This document shows, piece after piece, positions 51,256 through 59,990 of a DNA stretch of 64,000 bases; within the stretch, counting starts at the first letter, position 1, and each line of letters begins with the position of its first letter. The DNA lies in assembly GCA_942490705.1 (NCBI GenBank), contig CALNXY010000015.1:434001-498000 (forward strand), in the 5' to 3' direction. The notes under the pieces were generated by a model. That model was not told where the DNA came from, searched no databases, and saw nothing but the letters and a program-made list of their open reading frames with translations. This DNA comes from JAGRCP01 sp942490705. Lineage in GTDB: Bacteria > Chloroflexota > Anaerolineae > Caldilineales > Caldilineaceae. A program made the position numbers and the translations under genes.

Positions 51256-52332
51256 TCATGCGTGCTTACCGGCTTTGTCAGGTGCCGATCCCTCACCACC
51301 GACACCTTCCGCCGCACCACCTGCCCGATCCGCCAACGCCTCGGCGCCACCGCCATCCTTTGCCCCACACGCCCGATCTGCTAACGCCTCCTCGCCCGGC
51401 AGCAGATCAGACAGACTGCTGAAGCGCCGGTGAAAGACCTGCAGCTCGTCCGGCACAAACTGGGCATAGTGCGCCAGCGTAACGCTGATGTCCGTGTGCC
51501 CCATGAGTTGGGCCAGCACGCCGATGTCGCCGCCCTTGCGCAGGAATTCGCGCGCAAAGCGATGGCGAAAGGCATGGGGCGACGCCGGCCCTACGACCTG
51601 GGCCAGCTTCTTCACCCGCTTGCAGATGCGCGAGATGCCCTCTGCGCCCAGCGGGTTGATCCGCCCAGGCGTGAGCGTGACAAAGAGTTCGTCATATCCA
51701 CACTCAGGTCGCACGGCCAGCCACGCCTGCAGGGCCAGGGCTGTTTCCCGCCCAAAGAAGATGCGCCGCGCCCGCCCTCCTTTTTCCATGACCTGCGCAT
51801 GCTGTTCCACAAGCGAGAGCTGCCCACGCGTGAGCCCGGCCAGCCCGCCGCGCCGGCAGCCGGTGTCGGCCAGGCAGAGCAGGACGGCCCGGTCGCGCAG
51901 GTTCAGGGCATCCTGCTGCCCTTCGGTGACGGCCAGCATGGCCTGCAGCGCGTCGTTGGAAAGCGCCTTGATCTCTCGGTGCCTGGGCCTGGCTATGCGA
52001 ATGCGTGCGGCCGGGTTTTCTTCCAGGCCATATTCTTGATGCAGGAAGTTGAAGAGGCGCCGGCACGCACGCAGGTGCGCATTGACGGTGTGGCGCGAGA
52101 GGGGCTTCTGGACGGTCTGCCGGTAGCGGTGTCCCACAAACTGCTGCTTTTGCGTCTGCAGGTGCCGAACGTAGGCGCGCAGATCGTCGGTGCTGAGCGT
52201 CTCTACCTCCACGTTGCCAAAGAAGCCCTTCAGAGGCACGAGGTGCTTCTGATAGCTGACGATGGTCGCTTCAGAAAGACCGGCGGCGGCGCTGGCGTGG
52301 AGGAGCTTTTCGATGGCGTCGTACAGGTACAT
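51256..52332 (-). CDS. Second tyrosine recombinase
   Basis: A 358-residue recombinase. A core-binding domain covers about 1-105. Catalytic positions are R in T-G-C-R-R-G-G near 167, H-x-x-R in H-A-F-R-H-R near 265, H in L-M-G-H-T-D and the tyrosine in L-A-H-Y-A-Q near 301. After the catalytic part there is an Ala/Gly-rich tail with two copies of E-A-L-A-D-R-A. GAGGAA before ATG 52332 sets the start. It faces the first recombinase, with a toxin-antitoxin pair in between. Confidence 0.88.
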   Translation of the reverse strand: MYLYDAIEKLLHASAAAGLSEATIVSYQKHLVPLKGFFGNVEVETLSTDDLRAYVRHLQTQKQQFVGHRYRQTVQKPLSRHTVNAHLRACRRLFNFLHQEYGLEENPAARIRIARPRHREIKALSNDALQAMLAVTEGQQDALNLRDRAVLLCLADTGCRRGGLAGLTRGQLSLVEQHAQVMEKGGRARRIFFGRETALALQAWLAVRPECGYDELFVTLTPGRINPLGAEGISRICKRVKKLAQVVGPASPHAFRHRFAREFLRKGGDIGVLAQLMGHTDISVTLAHYAQFVPDELQVFHRRFSSLSDLLPGEEALADRACGAKDGGGAEALADRAGGAAEGVGGEGSAPDKAGKHA

Positions 52333-52599
52333 GGTTGATTCCTCACTCTTTTCGCTCGTCTGACCCGGATCAGGTCTGACAGTTTGATTTCTCTTTTGGT
52401 GGGCTATGCCGCGGGAAGAGGCGCCTGCCTCGCCGGCTGTGCGCTGCGCGTGCCCGCTAGGAGCCCGCATCCCCCCGATGCTCATCCCGGGAAATGCGCG
52501 CCAAACACGTCTTGACCGCGGCCCGAAAGCTGCGTTTGGGATCGCTGGGCGCATGGCCGCGCACACGCTCATAGCGCAGCAGCCATTCGCTGTAGAGGT

Positions 52600-53274
52600 G
52601 ATGGAAAGCTCAATCTATTCGGCCAGCTCAAACGCATTGTGCGCCAGTGGCTGGATGGGGGCTATCTGCGCTGCACCGGCGGCACCTATCCGGCTCAACT
52701 TATCTACCAGGACATCGCCGACATGGCGTGTGAGCGCATCAAGAACGCCATTACGGAATCGACCGTGGGCGATCGGCCCATCAAGGCGATTCTGGATCCA
52801 TACAATCCTACCGGATCCACGATTCACGTGAACTTTGCGACGTCCAAGGAGACACGCTGGAAGACTGACCCCCGGCGTTGCCACGTCAACTGGGTGGTCT
52901 GTGACAGCGACTGGGAAGCGGAGTTCTGCCGGGTTGCCGAAGCGCACCTGCGCGTCAAAGCCTATGTAAAAAACCAGGGCCTGGGGCTGGAAGTGCCCTA
53001 CCTCTATGGCTCGACGCCCCGTAAGTACATCCCCGATTTCATCGTCCAGATCAATGACGGGCAGCTCGATCCGCTCAATCTGGTGGTGGAGATCAAGGGC
53101 CTCCGGGGCGAGGATGCAAAAGAGAAAGCCAATACGATCCGCACCTACTGGGTGCCGGGCGTGAACAATCTGGGCACGTACGGTCGCTGGGCATTTGCCG
53201 AATTCACCGAAGTCTTTGAGATCGAGCAAGAGTTTGGAGAATTGATCGCTCGTACAGGGTTGCAGCCAGTCTGA
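52600..53274 (+). pseudogene. C-terminal fragment of a type III-like restriction enzyme (BPTD_3080 type)
   Basis: The frame reads L-N-L-F-G-Q-L-K-R-I-V-R-Q-W-L, G-G-T-Y-P-A-Q-L, then R-K-Y-I-P-D-F-I-V-Q, V-V-E-I-K-G-L-R-G and N-N-L-G-T-Y-G-R-W-A-F-A-E-F. P-D-F followed by E-I-K-G is the catalytic core of a PD-(D/E)XK nuclease at the end of restriction subunits of this type. The helicase part, normally several hundred residues, is missing; homology begins abruptly near 52600. No credible start; a GTG at 52639 is in frame. Confidence 0.75.
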
Positions 53275-53293
53275 CCAAAAACCTACCCCCGAG

Positions 53294-53640
53294 CGGGCCA
53301 CGGTCACCGCGACCGTTCGGGACGTCCGGCCGCCGCCCTGGGCTGAAGCCACGAGGCTACGAAGCAGCGCCCCGTAAACGGGGCTGAGGCATGACACGGG
53401 CAGCGCGTCAAGCCCGCTTCAGCGGGCGTCGCTCAATAGCCCCGTCCATTCATGGCGGGGCGGGCCGCGGTCACCACGACCGTTCGGGACGTCCGACCGA
53501 CGCCCCGGGCTGAAGCCACGGGGCTACGAAGCAGCGCCCCGTCAACGGGGCTGGGGCACGACACGGACAGCGCGTCAAGCCCGCTTCAGCGGGCGTCGCT
53601 CAATAGCCCCGTCCATTCATGGCGGGGCGGGCCGCGATGA
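53294..53640. repeat. 167-bp tandem repeat, two copies and a partial third
   Basis: The unit starting CGGGCC at 53294 repeats at 53461 and again begins at 53628: a constant 167-bp period. Copies differ at a few positions. Each unit contains short GC-rich palindromes such as GCCCCGTCAACGGGGC and GCCCGCTTCAGCGGGC. It lies between two fragments of a restriction-modification locus and could have promoted the deletion by recombination. The 167-bp unit is far too long for CRISPR. Confidence 0.85.
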
Positions 53641-53720
53641 CAAGAATTGTTCAGGACAACCGAAATCTGTCCAACGCAGGCCGGAAACCAACGAATATCT
53701 GATTAGAATTGAGTTAACCC

Positions 53721-53930
53721 ATGGCACGCAAACCCAAACAGCCCAAAAACGTCGAGACCCTCAAACACGAAGAGGCCCGGCGCGCCTATATCCCCACGGC
53801 CGAATTTGAATCGGTCATGGCCGAGGACGAAAAGAACCCCATTCGCGTCGCCTGCACCCGCGCCCGGGATCACCTGCTGGTGACCGGCGTGGACCCAGCG
53901 TCGGAGTTTTTGGATGATATGCTTGCATAG
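53721..53930 (+). pseudogene. Chimeric remnant: DNA methyltransferase start joined to helicase end
   Basis: The 69-codon frame begins M-A-R-K-P-K-Q-P-K-N-V-E-T-L-K-H-E-E-A-R-R and I-P-T-A-E-F-E-S-V-M-A-E-D-E, as type III Mod methyltransferases of this class do. From about residue 43 it changes to V-A-C-T-R-A-R-D-H-L-L-V-T-G, the C-terminal motif VI-region of UvrD/SF1-type helicases. A deletion between two neighbouring genes would produce just this join. GAGTTAA before the ATG is a poor site. Confidence 0.65.
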
Positions 53931-54640
53931 CGATCCTTTCGCCTGAGATGTCCGCCGAAATACATGACGGGTGTCACTAGAGCTGAAACCGTTGTTGACC
54001 TATTCTGGAAACGTATACAACCCCACAGCATCTACGTCACTGCCATCATCACAGGGGTGTTGACCTGAAGGTTAGTTAAGATTTTCCTCAGGCAGTTCCG
54101 CAAATCAAAGTGAGGTCGTCCGGATATGAAACCTGTCGATGAAGTAGCGAGATTTCGATGCTGTGACGTACGTGTCGCGCGGGAGTTTTGCGAAGAGGTT
54201 CAACGGTACTGCCAGGGTGCAGTGCCAGCGTTTAAGGTAATAGCGCAACAACTTGCAGTCCAGCCCCACGCAAGTGCGGAGCAAATTGCTGGCCGGATAC
54301 GTGAATTGCCTCGCACAAATGCTCCAAGACGAAGACGCAGAAAGAAGAACAGCTACATGGTGCGCTGACTTCGCCGGCAAGGCCACGGTGGTCCGTGCCG
54401 CCGGCCCGGCGCAAATACGCTTGCTCTGAGCGAGGGCCGCGGCGCCTGCTGACGGGCGGACACTTTCGACGTGCAAGTTAGGCGATCCGCAGGTGAGGGA
54501 TTCAGAGCCCGCCACCGCTGACCAGGTCGAACGTGGCATGGATGACGTGATGTGCGCCGTACGTGCACTCTGTGTCCGTCATGGCTCTATAGCATATTCA
54601 CGAGTATCGGAGGTGCGAAGCGACGCAATACTGCGTCTCC
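53931..54640. other. Region without a supported gene
   Basis: I see no convincing reading frame. One 80-codon plus-strand frame (54126-54368) ends in a run of arginines and lysines but shows no family resemblance or good ribosome site. Composition changes several times, consistent with decayed island DNA. Confidence 0.4.
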
Positions 54641-54719
54641 AGAAAAAGAAGGGGAAGGGGGAAAAGGGGGAGGGAGAAAAAGAGGGAGGAAGGGGGGAGA
54701 GAGAGGAAGGGGAAGGGGG
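54641..54719 (+). repeat. 79-nt uninterrupted homopurine run
   Basis: Every base from 54641 to 54719 is A or G on the plus strand, mostly G3-G6 runs separated by A or GA. Then a C, an A8 run and TTGGGTTGGGG follow. Such tracts can form triplex or G-quadruplex structures. It also opens an Arg/Lys/Gly/Glu-rich frame in two registers, which I regard as a by-product. Confidence 0.9.
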
Positions 54720-54882
54720 CAAAAAAAATTGGGTTGGGGTTCACGCCGCAAGGAATCCCTTAGCCGTGTTGAGCGTTCTACGGTTAAGGCCTGTCCTCAC
54801 GGCATTCCTTTCTATCAAACCTGCGCCATCTGCAATAGCGAGAAATTCCACGAATTGACTGGACTCTAGGACGCGCTTCACC

Positions 54883-55224
54883 ATGAAAGCCACTGACCTG
54901 CTCCAACCCAACGAAAGCGCCATCATTATCCTCACCAGAGGCCCGCATCTTGATGTTTCCAAGCCCGACGCCTCGACTGGCTGGTGGAAGCTACGTGCTG
55001 ACGCCCAGGCCGACCGCGTCATTATCTGCCATCGGCCAGTAGGCGAACGGGAAGGCGACGTGTACATCGGAGATTATGCCGGCAAAGAGCTGCGGGAATC
55101 AGATATGCGCTACCGGATCCACCTGTCAGACTGCCGCTTGATGGGCACGAGCAGCCTGCCTTGGCATGAGTTCATGGACGCCAAGCCGGGAGCGCGCGGG
55201 CCGGTGCGCTACCTGCGGGGATAA
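54883..55224 (+). CDS. Hypothetical 113-residue protein
   Basis: A soluble protein with balanced charge and no signal peptide: M-K-A-T-D-L-L-Q-P-N at the start, G-W-W-K-L-R-A-D near residue 33 and a W-H-E-F near residue 94. AGGA about 10 nt upstream could be its ribosome site. I do not recognise a family. Codon usage and GC content look like the surrounding island genes. It stands alone, convergent with a secreted protein gene. Confidence 0.5.
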   Translation: MKATDLLQPNESAIIILTRGPHLDVSKPDASTGWWKLRADAQADRVIICHRPVGEREGDVYIGDYAGKELRESDMRYRIHLSDCRLMGTSSLPWHEFMDAKPGARGPVRYLRG

Positions 55225-55255
55225 CGAGCGAGTCCATATGGCAACTTGGCGCAAT

Positions 55256-55675
55256 CTATCGCGTGGCGACCGGAAGGTATGAGTGGTTAACCAGTGTCTC
55301 AGGGTCCAGCACATAGAACTCTGTCGCGCCCTCGACAGCACCCATCAAGTACACATCATACACGCCTTGCCGCATCGGTAGAAGCTCGATCTCTAAGCTC
55401 CAGAATGTTAGCACCGTTGGGCAAAAATCAGGATAGTCCCTGTTTGTCACAATCGTGATGTGATCGACGCTCACCGTGTGCCCCACATAGTACGGCGTAC
55501 AGGCTGTAGACCACCAGCCGGACGCGAAGATCGTGATGGGATCCTCTGGTTTGGGTTCTTCTGGTGAAATCTCGATTTCCAAACCAAATATCGTCTGCGC
55601 GCTCGCAGAGTTGAAAATAAGTAGCATCACGACGAGAGAGGCAAGCACCGAGAGACGCATAGTGATGCGTTTCAT
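55256..55675 (-). CDS. Small secreted protein
   Basis: A 139-residue protein with a clear signal peptide (M-K-R-I-T-M-R-L then a hydrophobic stretch, cleavage after S-A-S-A-Q near residue 26). The mature part is beta-rich and has I-S-P-E-E-P-K-P-E-D-P-I-T-I, like the start of a bacterial Ig-like or carboxypeptidase-regulatory fold, and two to three cysteines. AAGGAG 8 nt before ATG 55675 supports the start. Function unknown. Confidence 0.65.
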   Translation of the reverse strand: MKRITMRLSVLASLVVMLLIFNSASAQTIFGLEIEISPEEPKPEDPITIFASGWWSTACTPYYVGHTVSVDHITIVTNRDYPDFCPTVLTFWSLEIELLPMRQGVYDVYLMGAVEGATEFYVLDPETLVNHSYLPVATR

Positions 55676-55702
55676 GGTTGACTCCTTTACTTGCGATAAC
55701 AA

Positions 55703-56028
55703 CGGTCAAGTGGATGTATTCTCGACGAAGATCATCGCATTGCGATGGCTACACAACGTCCGCGTCCTCAATGCAAGCCATCAGCTTCACCAGCAGCGAC
55801 CGATGCCGACCAGCACGCTTGATGCTTAAGACCGACGCGCTAGCGGGCCTGCTGTTGATCCCCTGGGACGCCAAGCACGGACGCCTGCCAGACCTACCTC
55901 GTACGTCCCCCGCTAGACTAGCAGCGTTATGGACCGTACCCAGTGGAGGCGATTGCGCGACGAGCAGCAGCATGGCGTAGAATGCATTGCCAAGATGAAA
56001 TGCAAGGTCAATTCTGGAGGGAAGATCC
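55703..56028. other. Intergenic stretch, no gene seen
   Basis: No supported reading frame or RNA. It must hold the divergent promoters of the flanking genes, but I see no strong -35/-10 pair. Confidence 0.4.
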
Positions 56029-56676
56029 ATGAAGCTTGATGATGTAACCGTAGTTGCGAACAGCGCCCCAGCGTTTATGGGACATGAAGAGATCGTTCTG
56101 CCCATGCTCGTGTCGACGATTTGGGTGAAGAGCGGAGCAGATGCCACATCTGTCTTCCATCATTGGATGAATGACGATTTCGAGCCCAACGATCTAGCCA
56201 ATACGGCGGTTGCCGGTTTCATGTCCGGCTTGAATGGAAGCCGGTTGGATACGCAATCAATATTCGCAGATACATTTCTGGACGCGTGGCGCCACATCCC
56301 CATGCTGAACGTCGCCCTAAAGGGCCTTGGCCAACGCTATGCGTTCTTCTACGAAGAGAGTCATGCACCGCTGCAAGACGCCTACATCCAGCGCTGCCGC
56401 CTCATTGCGCACGATAAGCTGCCGGACTTCTATCCTTTCATGGACGGTAAAGTGGCAACAGACCAAAATGTCACCGCGTCGGAAGCGTTAGCTGCCTTTC
56501 TGCGCCACACGCGCAAGGAACCGGACCTTGCCACTCTATACGGTGATCACTATGAGTCCAACCGGTTCCGCGGGCTATATGGTGACGACGAGCAGTTTTT
56601 TCTCGGGTACGCTATTTGGCTGGAGGAAGTGGGTGTTATACGAGCGTGGACACGAGTAATCTATGTGCCAAAATAG
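56029..56676 (+). CDS. Hypothetical 215-residue protein
   Basis: A soluble, acidic, mostly helical protein with no signal or membrane segment. Notable stretches are F-H-H-W-M-N-D-D-F near residue 43, Y-A-F-F-Y-E-E-S near 104 and L-R-H-T-R-K-E-P-D near 163. GAGGGAAG lies 5 nt before the ATG, a good site, so it is probably a real gene. I recognise no family. It sits among mobile-element genes. Confidence 0.55.
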   Translation: MKLDDVTVVANSAPAFMGHEEIVLPMLVSTIWVKSGADATSVFHHWMNDDFEPNDLANTAVAGFMSGLNGSRLDTQSIFADTFLDAWRHIPMLNVALKGLGQRYAFFYEESHAPLQDAYIQRCRLIAHDKLPDFYPFMDGKVATDQNVTASEALAAFLRHTRKEPDLATLYGDHYESNRFRGLYGDDEQFFLGYAIWLEEVGVIRAWTRVIYVPK

Positions 56677-56832
56677 TTGTACGAATAATCAGCAGTGCCA
56701 GCGATGGGCAGCGAGCCGTATGCAGGAAGAATTGACAGTGGCTTGTCACATCTCGCAAGATTCGGCAGTGCAGGATCGTCGATCATCGTTTCGAATTCAC
56801 CCGATAACTTTGACTTGATCTGCCCGTTTTCC

Positions 56833-57123
56833 TCACCGACCCACCGCCCACACATGCACCTCCACCCCCTCCTCCGCCTCGACCCACAGCCCCGCTTCAA
56901 ACCGCACCGCCCGCTCACGCGCCAACATCAAGGCCGTCGGCGACTGCTGCGGCGCCACGCGCACGCAGAGCACCACGGGCGCGCCGGCGTCCACGCCATC
57001 ACAGAAGAGCACGGTCTTGGTCTCGCTCTCGGCATGGGCGATGAGATAGCCGGTCAGGTAGACCGAACCAGCATGCACCAGCCGTGCGCCCTGCACGTGC
57101 AGCCCGCTGTACGCCACGGCCAT
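56833..57123 (-). CDS. Small phage-associated hypothetical protein
   Basis: A 96-residue protein starting M-A-V-A-Y-S-G-L-H-V-Q-G. It is beta-rich and small, like proteins encoded after head-tail adaptors in phage structural clusters. The gene before it on the same strand looks like an adaptor, and the restored stop of that gene lies 2 nt before this ATG. Function is unknown; the phage link comes from context. Confidence 0.45.
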   Translation of the reverse strand: MAVAYSGLHVQGARLVHAGSVYLTGYLIAHAESETKTVLFCDGVDAGAPVVLCVRVAPQQSPTALMLARERAVRFEAGLWVEAEEGVEVHVWAVGR

Positions 57124-57125
57124 CC

Positions 57126-57745
57126 CTAGAGCCCCACATCGCCCCAGACCAGCCGGCCGCGCCCACATCCTGCTGGACGCCCCGCCGATGCAGCCGATCC
57201 ATGATTTCACGCCAGCGGTTCCAGGCGCGCCGGCCATTCTCACCCAGCATGGAAAGCGTAAGCGCCACGCCCACGGTGGTGTAGGCTTCGTCCACTTCCA
57301 GCTCCCAGTGGCAGCGGAAGTCGACAAAGGCGATCAGCGCCTCCCAGTGGGCCAGGGGCACGGTGAGCATGGCGCTGTCGTCGCCGGGGTCCGGCGTCGG
57401 ATGCACGGTCAGCAGATGCAGCCGCGCCTGCTCGCCGCTCTGCACGGCTGCGCCCAAGCGGATGCGCCCGCCCGCGGCCAGGTCGTCATCCACCAGCGGC
57501 GGCAGCAGGCTGTAGGCCCAGGGTTCGGATGCCGCCGGATCGGCAGGATCCACGGGCACCAAGAAAATGGCGTTCTGGCTCTGGGCCGAATACTCGACGC
57601 GCAGGACGGCCAGCAGCGCCTGGCTCTCGGGCAGGGCATACTCCTGCACGCCGGCGACCAGCTCCAGCGTCCGGCGCACGGCGCGCGGGAACTCGGCCGA
57701 GTAGGCCCGAATAGCGTCGAGGCTTAAGCGGCGGCCGAGCGACAA
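57126..57745 (-). pseudogene. Phage head-tail-adaptor-like gene with a frameshift
   Basis: The frame begins M-S-L-G-R-R-L-S-L-D-A-I-R-A-Y and has V-Q-E-Y-A-L-P-E-S near residue 33, then L-H-L-L-T-V-H-P, T-V-P-L-A-H-W-E-A-L-I-A-F and W-N-R-W-R-E-I-M-D-R-L near 186. This order resembles small adaptor proteins of tailed phages. After about residue 190 the frame runs through the next gene. A one-base shift there gives L-V-W-G-D-V-G-L and a stop at 57126, directly before the next ATG. So it probably carries a frameshift. Confidence 0.45.
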
Positions 57746-57781
57746 GGTGTAGTGTACTATGAAGTTGTTTGATCGCGCAGG

Positions 57782-58126
57782 CTAAATCGGGATGAATTCT
57801 ATGCGATCGATCATGTCCCGCGGCTCGAAGACGTTTGCCATCAACTCAAGATCACGGACCGCCCGGCCAACAGTGATGTTTAGCTGATGAGCATAGATCA
57901 GACCAGAAAACGCCCGCCCGCGCTGCAGCCAGCCGTGGGCGATGACAAGCAAATCTTCGTCTTGACTGTAGAGCACGCGTCCCAGAGCCGTAGAGCGCAT
58001 CAGCAAGATCTCGTCATCCGTCTCGGCGTTGTCACCTTCGTAGGCGGTCAACACATCAATGCCCTTGCGCCGCAAGCCTTCCGTAACGGACGACGGCACA
58101 TGATGATCCATGTAGAGGCGAATCAA
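57782..58126 (-). CDS. DUF5615 PIN-like toxin
   Basis: A 114-residue protein starting M-I-R-L-Y-M-D-H-H-V-P, where the Asp is the first acidic residue of a PIN-like nuclease, followed by D-V-L-T-A-Y-E-G near residue 24, T-D-D-E-I-L near 36 and Y-S-Q-D-E-D-L-L near 53. These are DUF5615 features. Its start overlaps the DUF433 stop by 4 nt; DUF433-DUF5615 pairs are a common toxin-antitoxin arrangement. Confidence 0.85.
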   Translation of the reverse strand: MIRLYMDHHVPSSVTEGLRRKGIDVLTAYEGDNAETDDEILLMRSTALGRVLYSQDEDLLVIAHGWLQRGRAFSGLIYAHQLNITVGRAVRDLELMANVFEPRDMIDRIEFIPI

Positions 58127-58377
58127 GAACTTGCTCCGCTTTGCCTCAATTTGAAACGAAGGGGCGACTCACCCAGATCGGCGCGGATCTGCTCAACGGT
58201 GCGTAACCCGGCTTCGATCTCCTCATCGATTTCTTGCTGATGATCGTAGTAGTAAGCCAATGCACTGTGAATCTGAGCCAAAGTTAGATACGGGTGGTTG
58301 CGGTGAATGTCATCTGCCGACCAACGGTAGGCAATGTGATCGAGCGCAACTTGCCTCACCTTCGTGCTGGTCCCCAA
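58123..58377 (-). CDS. DUF433 antitoxin
   Basis: An 84-residue DUF433 protein. The usual G-x-P-x-I-x-G start is not obvious, but A-D-D-I-H-R-N-H-P-Y-L-T-L-A-Q-I-H-S-A-L-A-Y-Y matches the core winged-helix part, with the conserved Y-Y-x-x-H/D-Q-x-E-I-D. It overlaps the toxin gene and should neutralise it and repress the operon. Confidence 0.8.
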   Translation of the reverse strand: MGTSTKVRQVALDHIAYRWSADDIHRNHPYLTLAQIHSALAYYYDHQQEIDEEIEAGLRTVEQIRADLGESPLRFKLRQSGASS

Positions 58378-58399
58378 TAGATAGGGAATCCCATCCTCG

Positions 58400-58657
58400 A
58401 TGCAGCTCTATGCCGCCCAGCCCCGCACGCCCGGCCCGGCTGAGCTGGAGGCCGGACCGACCTTCGCAGGGTATCCATGCAGCCCCACGACCGACGACAA
58501 CGGCTTGCCCACCTGGCCCATCGTCGACGGCAAGCAGGCCCAGCGCCGCGAGAAGCAGGGCGATGTCTGCTATAGCGTGAAGTTGATCGATGGCTCCTAC
58601 GAGCAGGTCCTGCGTATCCCCAAGGGCGAACAGGCGCCGCCAGTGCGTGGGCTATAG
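58400..58657 (+). CDS. Hypothetical short protein, possibly a fragment
   Basis: An 85-codon frame. The C-terminal half (P-T-W-P-I-V-D-G-K-Q-A-Q-R-R-E-K-Q-G-D and Y-S-V-K-L-I-D-G-S-Y) reads like a folded beta domain, while the N-terminal part is proline-rich and less protein-like. There is no good ribosome site. It may be the end of a broken phage gene. Confidence 0.3.
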   Translation: MQLYAAQPRTPGPAELEAGPTFAGYPCSPTTDDNGLPTWPIVDGKQAQRREKQGDVCYSVKLIDGSYEQVLRIPKGEQAPPVRGL

Positions 58658-58896
58658 GTCCGCAGAGGGCTGACTGTCTCGACTGCTCTACGGGAACGAC
58701 TGTCAGCAAGGCCGACCAACGCAGCTAGTTGTCGTTGAAGGTCGGGCGGAGGTACGGCACTCTCCAAGTAGAAGGCAGTCGGGCCGATGCCGCTATTTGA
58801 GAGGTTGGCCAACCGGTAAATATGTAGTAAGATATATATCAGAATATGTATATTGGTCTACATCCACTTGTATTCATTAGGGAAAGCGAGGAATCC

Positions 58897-59172
58897 ATGC
58901 AGCAGATTGTCGGCGTCACCGAACTACAGCGCAAGTTTCGCAGCTTCTTTGATCAGGTTGTCAAGCAGCGAACGCCGCTTGTGCTGACCAGGGGATCCCG
59001 GCCGGAGGCGGTGTTGATCCCCTATGAGGAGTATCTGCACTTTCAGGAACTGCGCGAAAGTGAGGTGCTGGCCCGATTTGATCAGGTTTGGGCCCGGTTG
59101 TCGGACCTGAACGCGGAGTTCTCTGCTGAGGAAATCGCGGCTGACATCGAGGCCGCCCGGGCGGAGGCGTAA
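58897..59172 (+). CDS. Phd/YefM-family antitoxin
   Basis: A 91-residue antitoxin: I-V-G-V-T-E-L-Q-R-K-F-R-S-F-F-D at the N-terminus and P-E-A-V-L-I-P-Y-E-E-Y near residue 36, the Phd/YefM core, then an acidic helical tail that would block the toxin. GCGAGGAA before ATG 58897 decides the start. It abuts the PIN gene with no gap. Confidence 0.9.
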   Translation: MQQIVGVTELQRKFRSFFDQVVKQRTPLVLTRGSRPEAVLIPYEEYLHFQELRESEVLARFDQVWARLSDLNAEFSAEEIAADIEAARAEA

Positions 59173-59592
59173 ATGCGGGCTGTGATCGACACGGAGGTCC
59201 TGGTCAGCGCGCTAATCCGCAGCCAGGGGCCGCCCGGCGCAGTGCTTCGGGCTCTGATCGACAAACGGTTTACCGCCATCTACACCACCGAGATGTTGGT
59301 CGAGGTGGTGGACGTGCTGGGGCGCCCCAAATTCCGCACAAAATACCATATTCAATCAGACGATATCGCTGCCCTGGTCAATCTGATCCGACTGCGGGGC
59401 GACCTGGTGATCCCCAACCGCGTCGTAAAAATCTGCCGCGATCCCAAGGACGATAAGTTTCTGACTGCAGCACTTGCGGGTCAGGCATACTATATCGTAT
59501 CGGGCAACGCAGATCTGCTGGTTCTCTCGCCCTTTGAAGAGATCCCCATCCTTTCGCCGACTGCCTTCTTGGCGGAGCTGCCATCTTCCTGA
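59173..59592 (+). CDS. PIN-domain toxin
   Basis: A 139-residue PIN-family ribonuclease toxin. Acidic residues expected for metal binding are in A-V-I-D-T-E near residue 6, M-L-V-E-V-V-D near 42 and D-P-K-D-D-K-F near residue 95, with S-G-N-A-D-L-L-V-L near 112. It begins 1 nt after the antitoxin stop. Confidence 0.9.
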   Translation: MRAVIDTEVLVSALIRSQGPPGAVLRALIDKRFTAIYTTEMLVEVVDVLGRPKFRTKYHIQSDDIAALVNLIRLRGDLVIPNRVVKICRDPKDDKFLTAALAGQAYYIVSGNADLLVLSPFEEIPILSPTAFLAELPSS

Positions 59593-59711
59593 TTTGATAA
59601 GGTTGCGTTCCTCCCGGCTGGAAGGAGAGCAAATTTTAGTAGATTTTGACTGGTGAATACCCATAAGTCGAAGAGGTACTGAAAGAGCTCCCAGACCGTG
59701 GTAGGCTGGAG

Positions 59712-59960
59712 GTGAGAATACCAAAAGTCACCAAGGAGAGGGCGCTCATGGGTACGATAGCAATAGCGGACGCGATCGGGCAACTGCCGGCGAGCGAAGT
59801 CACTGCGAGCATGAACGACTTTCTTGGTCCGCTGATCGATGCGATGCCGGACCGACGTCTGGACCGAGTGGTGCCGTTGGCGGTGCAGGCCGCCACAGGA
59901 TCAAGGTTGCGGAAATGCCAGTCGGTACCCCGACCGCCCGCACGCCATCGTGCGGGCTGA
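59712..59960 (+). pseudogene. Possible transposase N-terminal fragment
   Basis: The frame (best start ATG 59748) reads D-F-L-G-P-L-I-D-A-M-P-D-R-R-L-D-R-V-V-P-L-A-V-Q, which recalls the N-terminus of some DDE transposases of Chloroflexota and related groups. It then turns into an arginine/proline-rich tail, so it is truncated. A GAGAGGGCG site lies ahead of the start. The family is uncertain. Confidence 0.35.
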
Positions 59961-59990
59961 GCAATGGGTCGAAACCAAACCGGCCGTGAA

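Noticed and set aside
53294..53640. CRISPR array
   Set aside because: The period is 167 bp with almost identical copies and no variable spacers; no cas gene is near.
54493..54869. Two frames rich in Lys, Gly, Arg and Glu across the homopurine run
   Set aside because: Both are direct products of the purine run. Open registers there do not indicate coding, and no conserved ends are seen.
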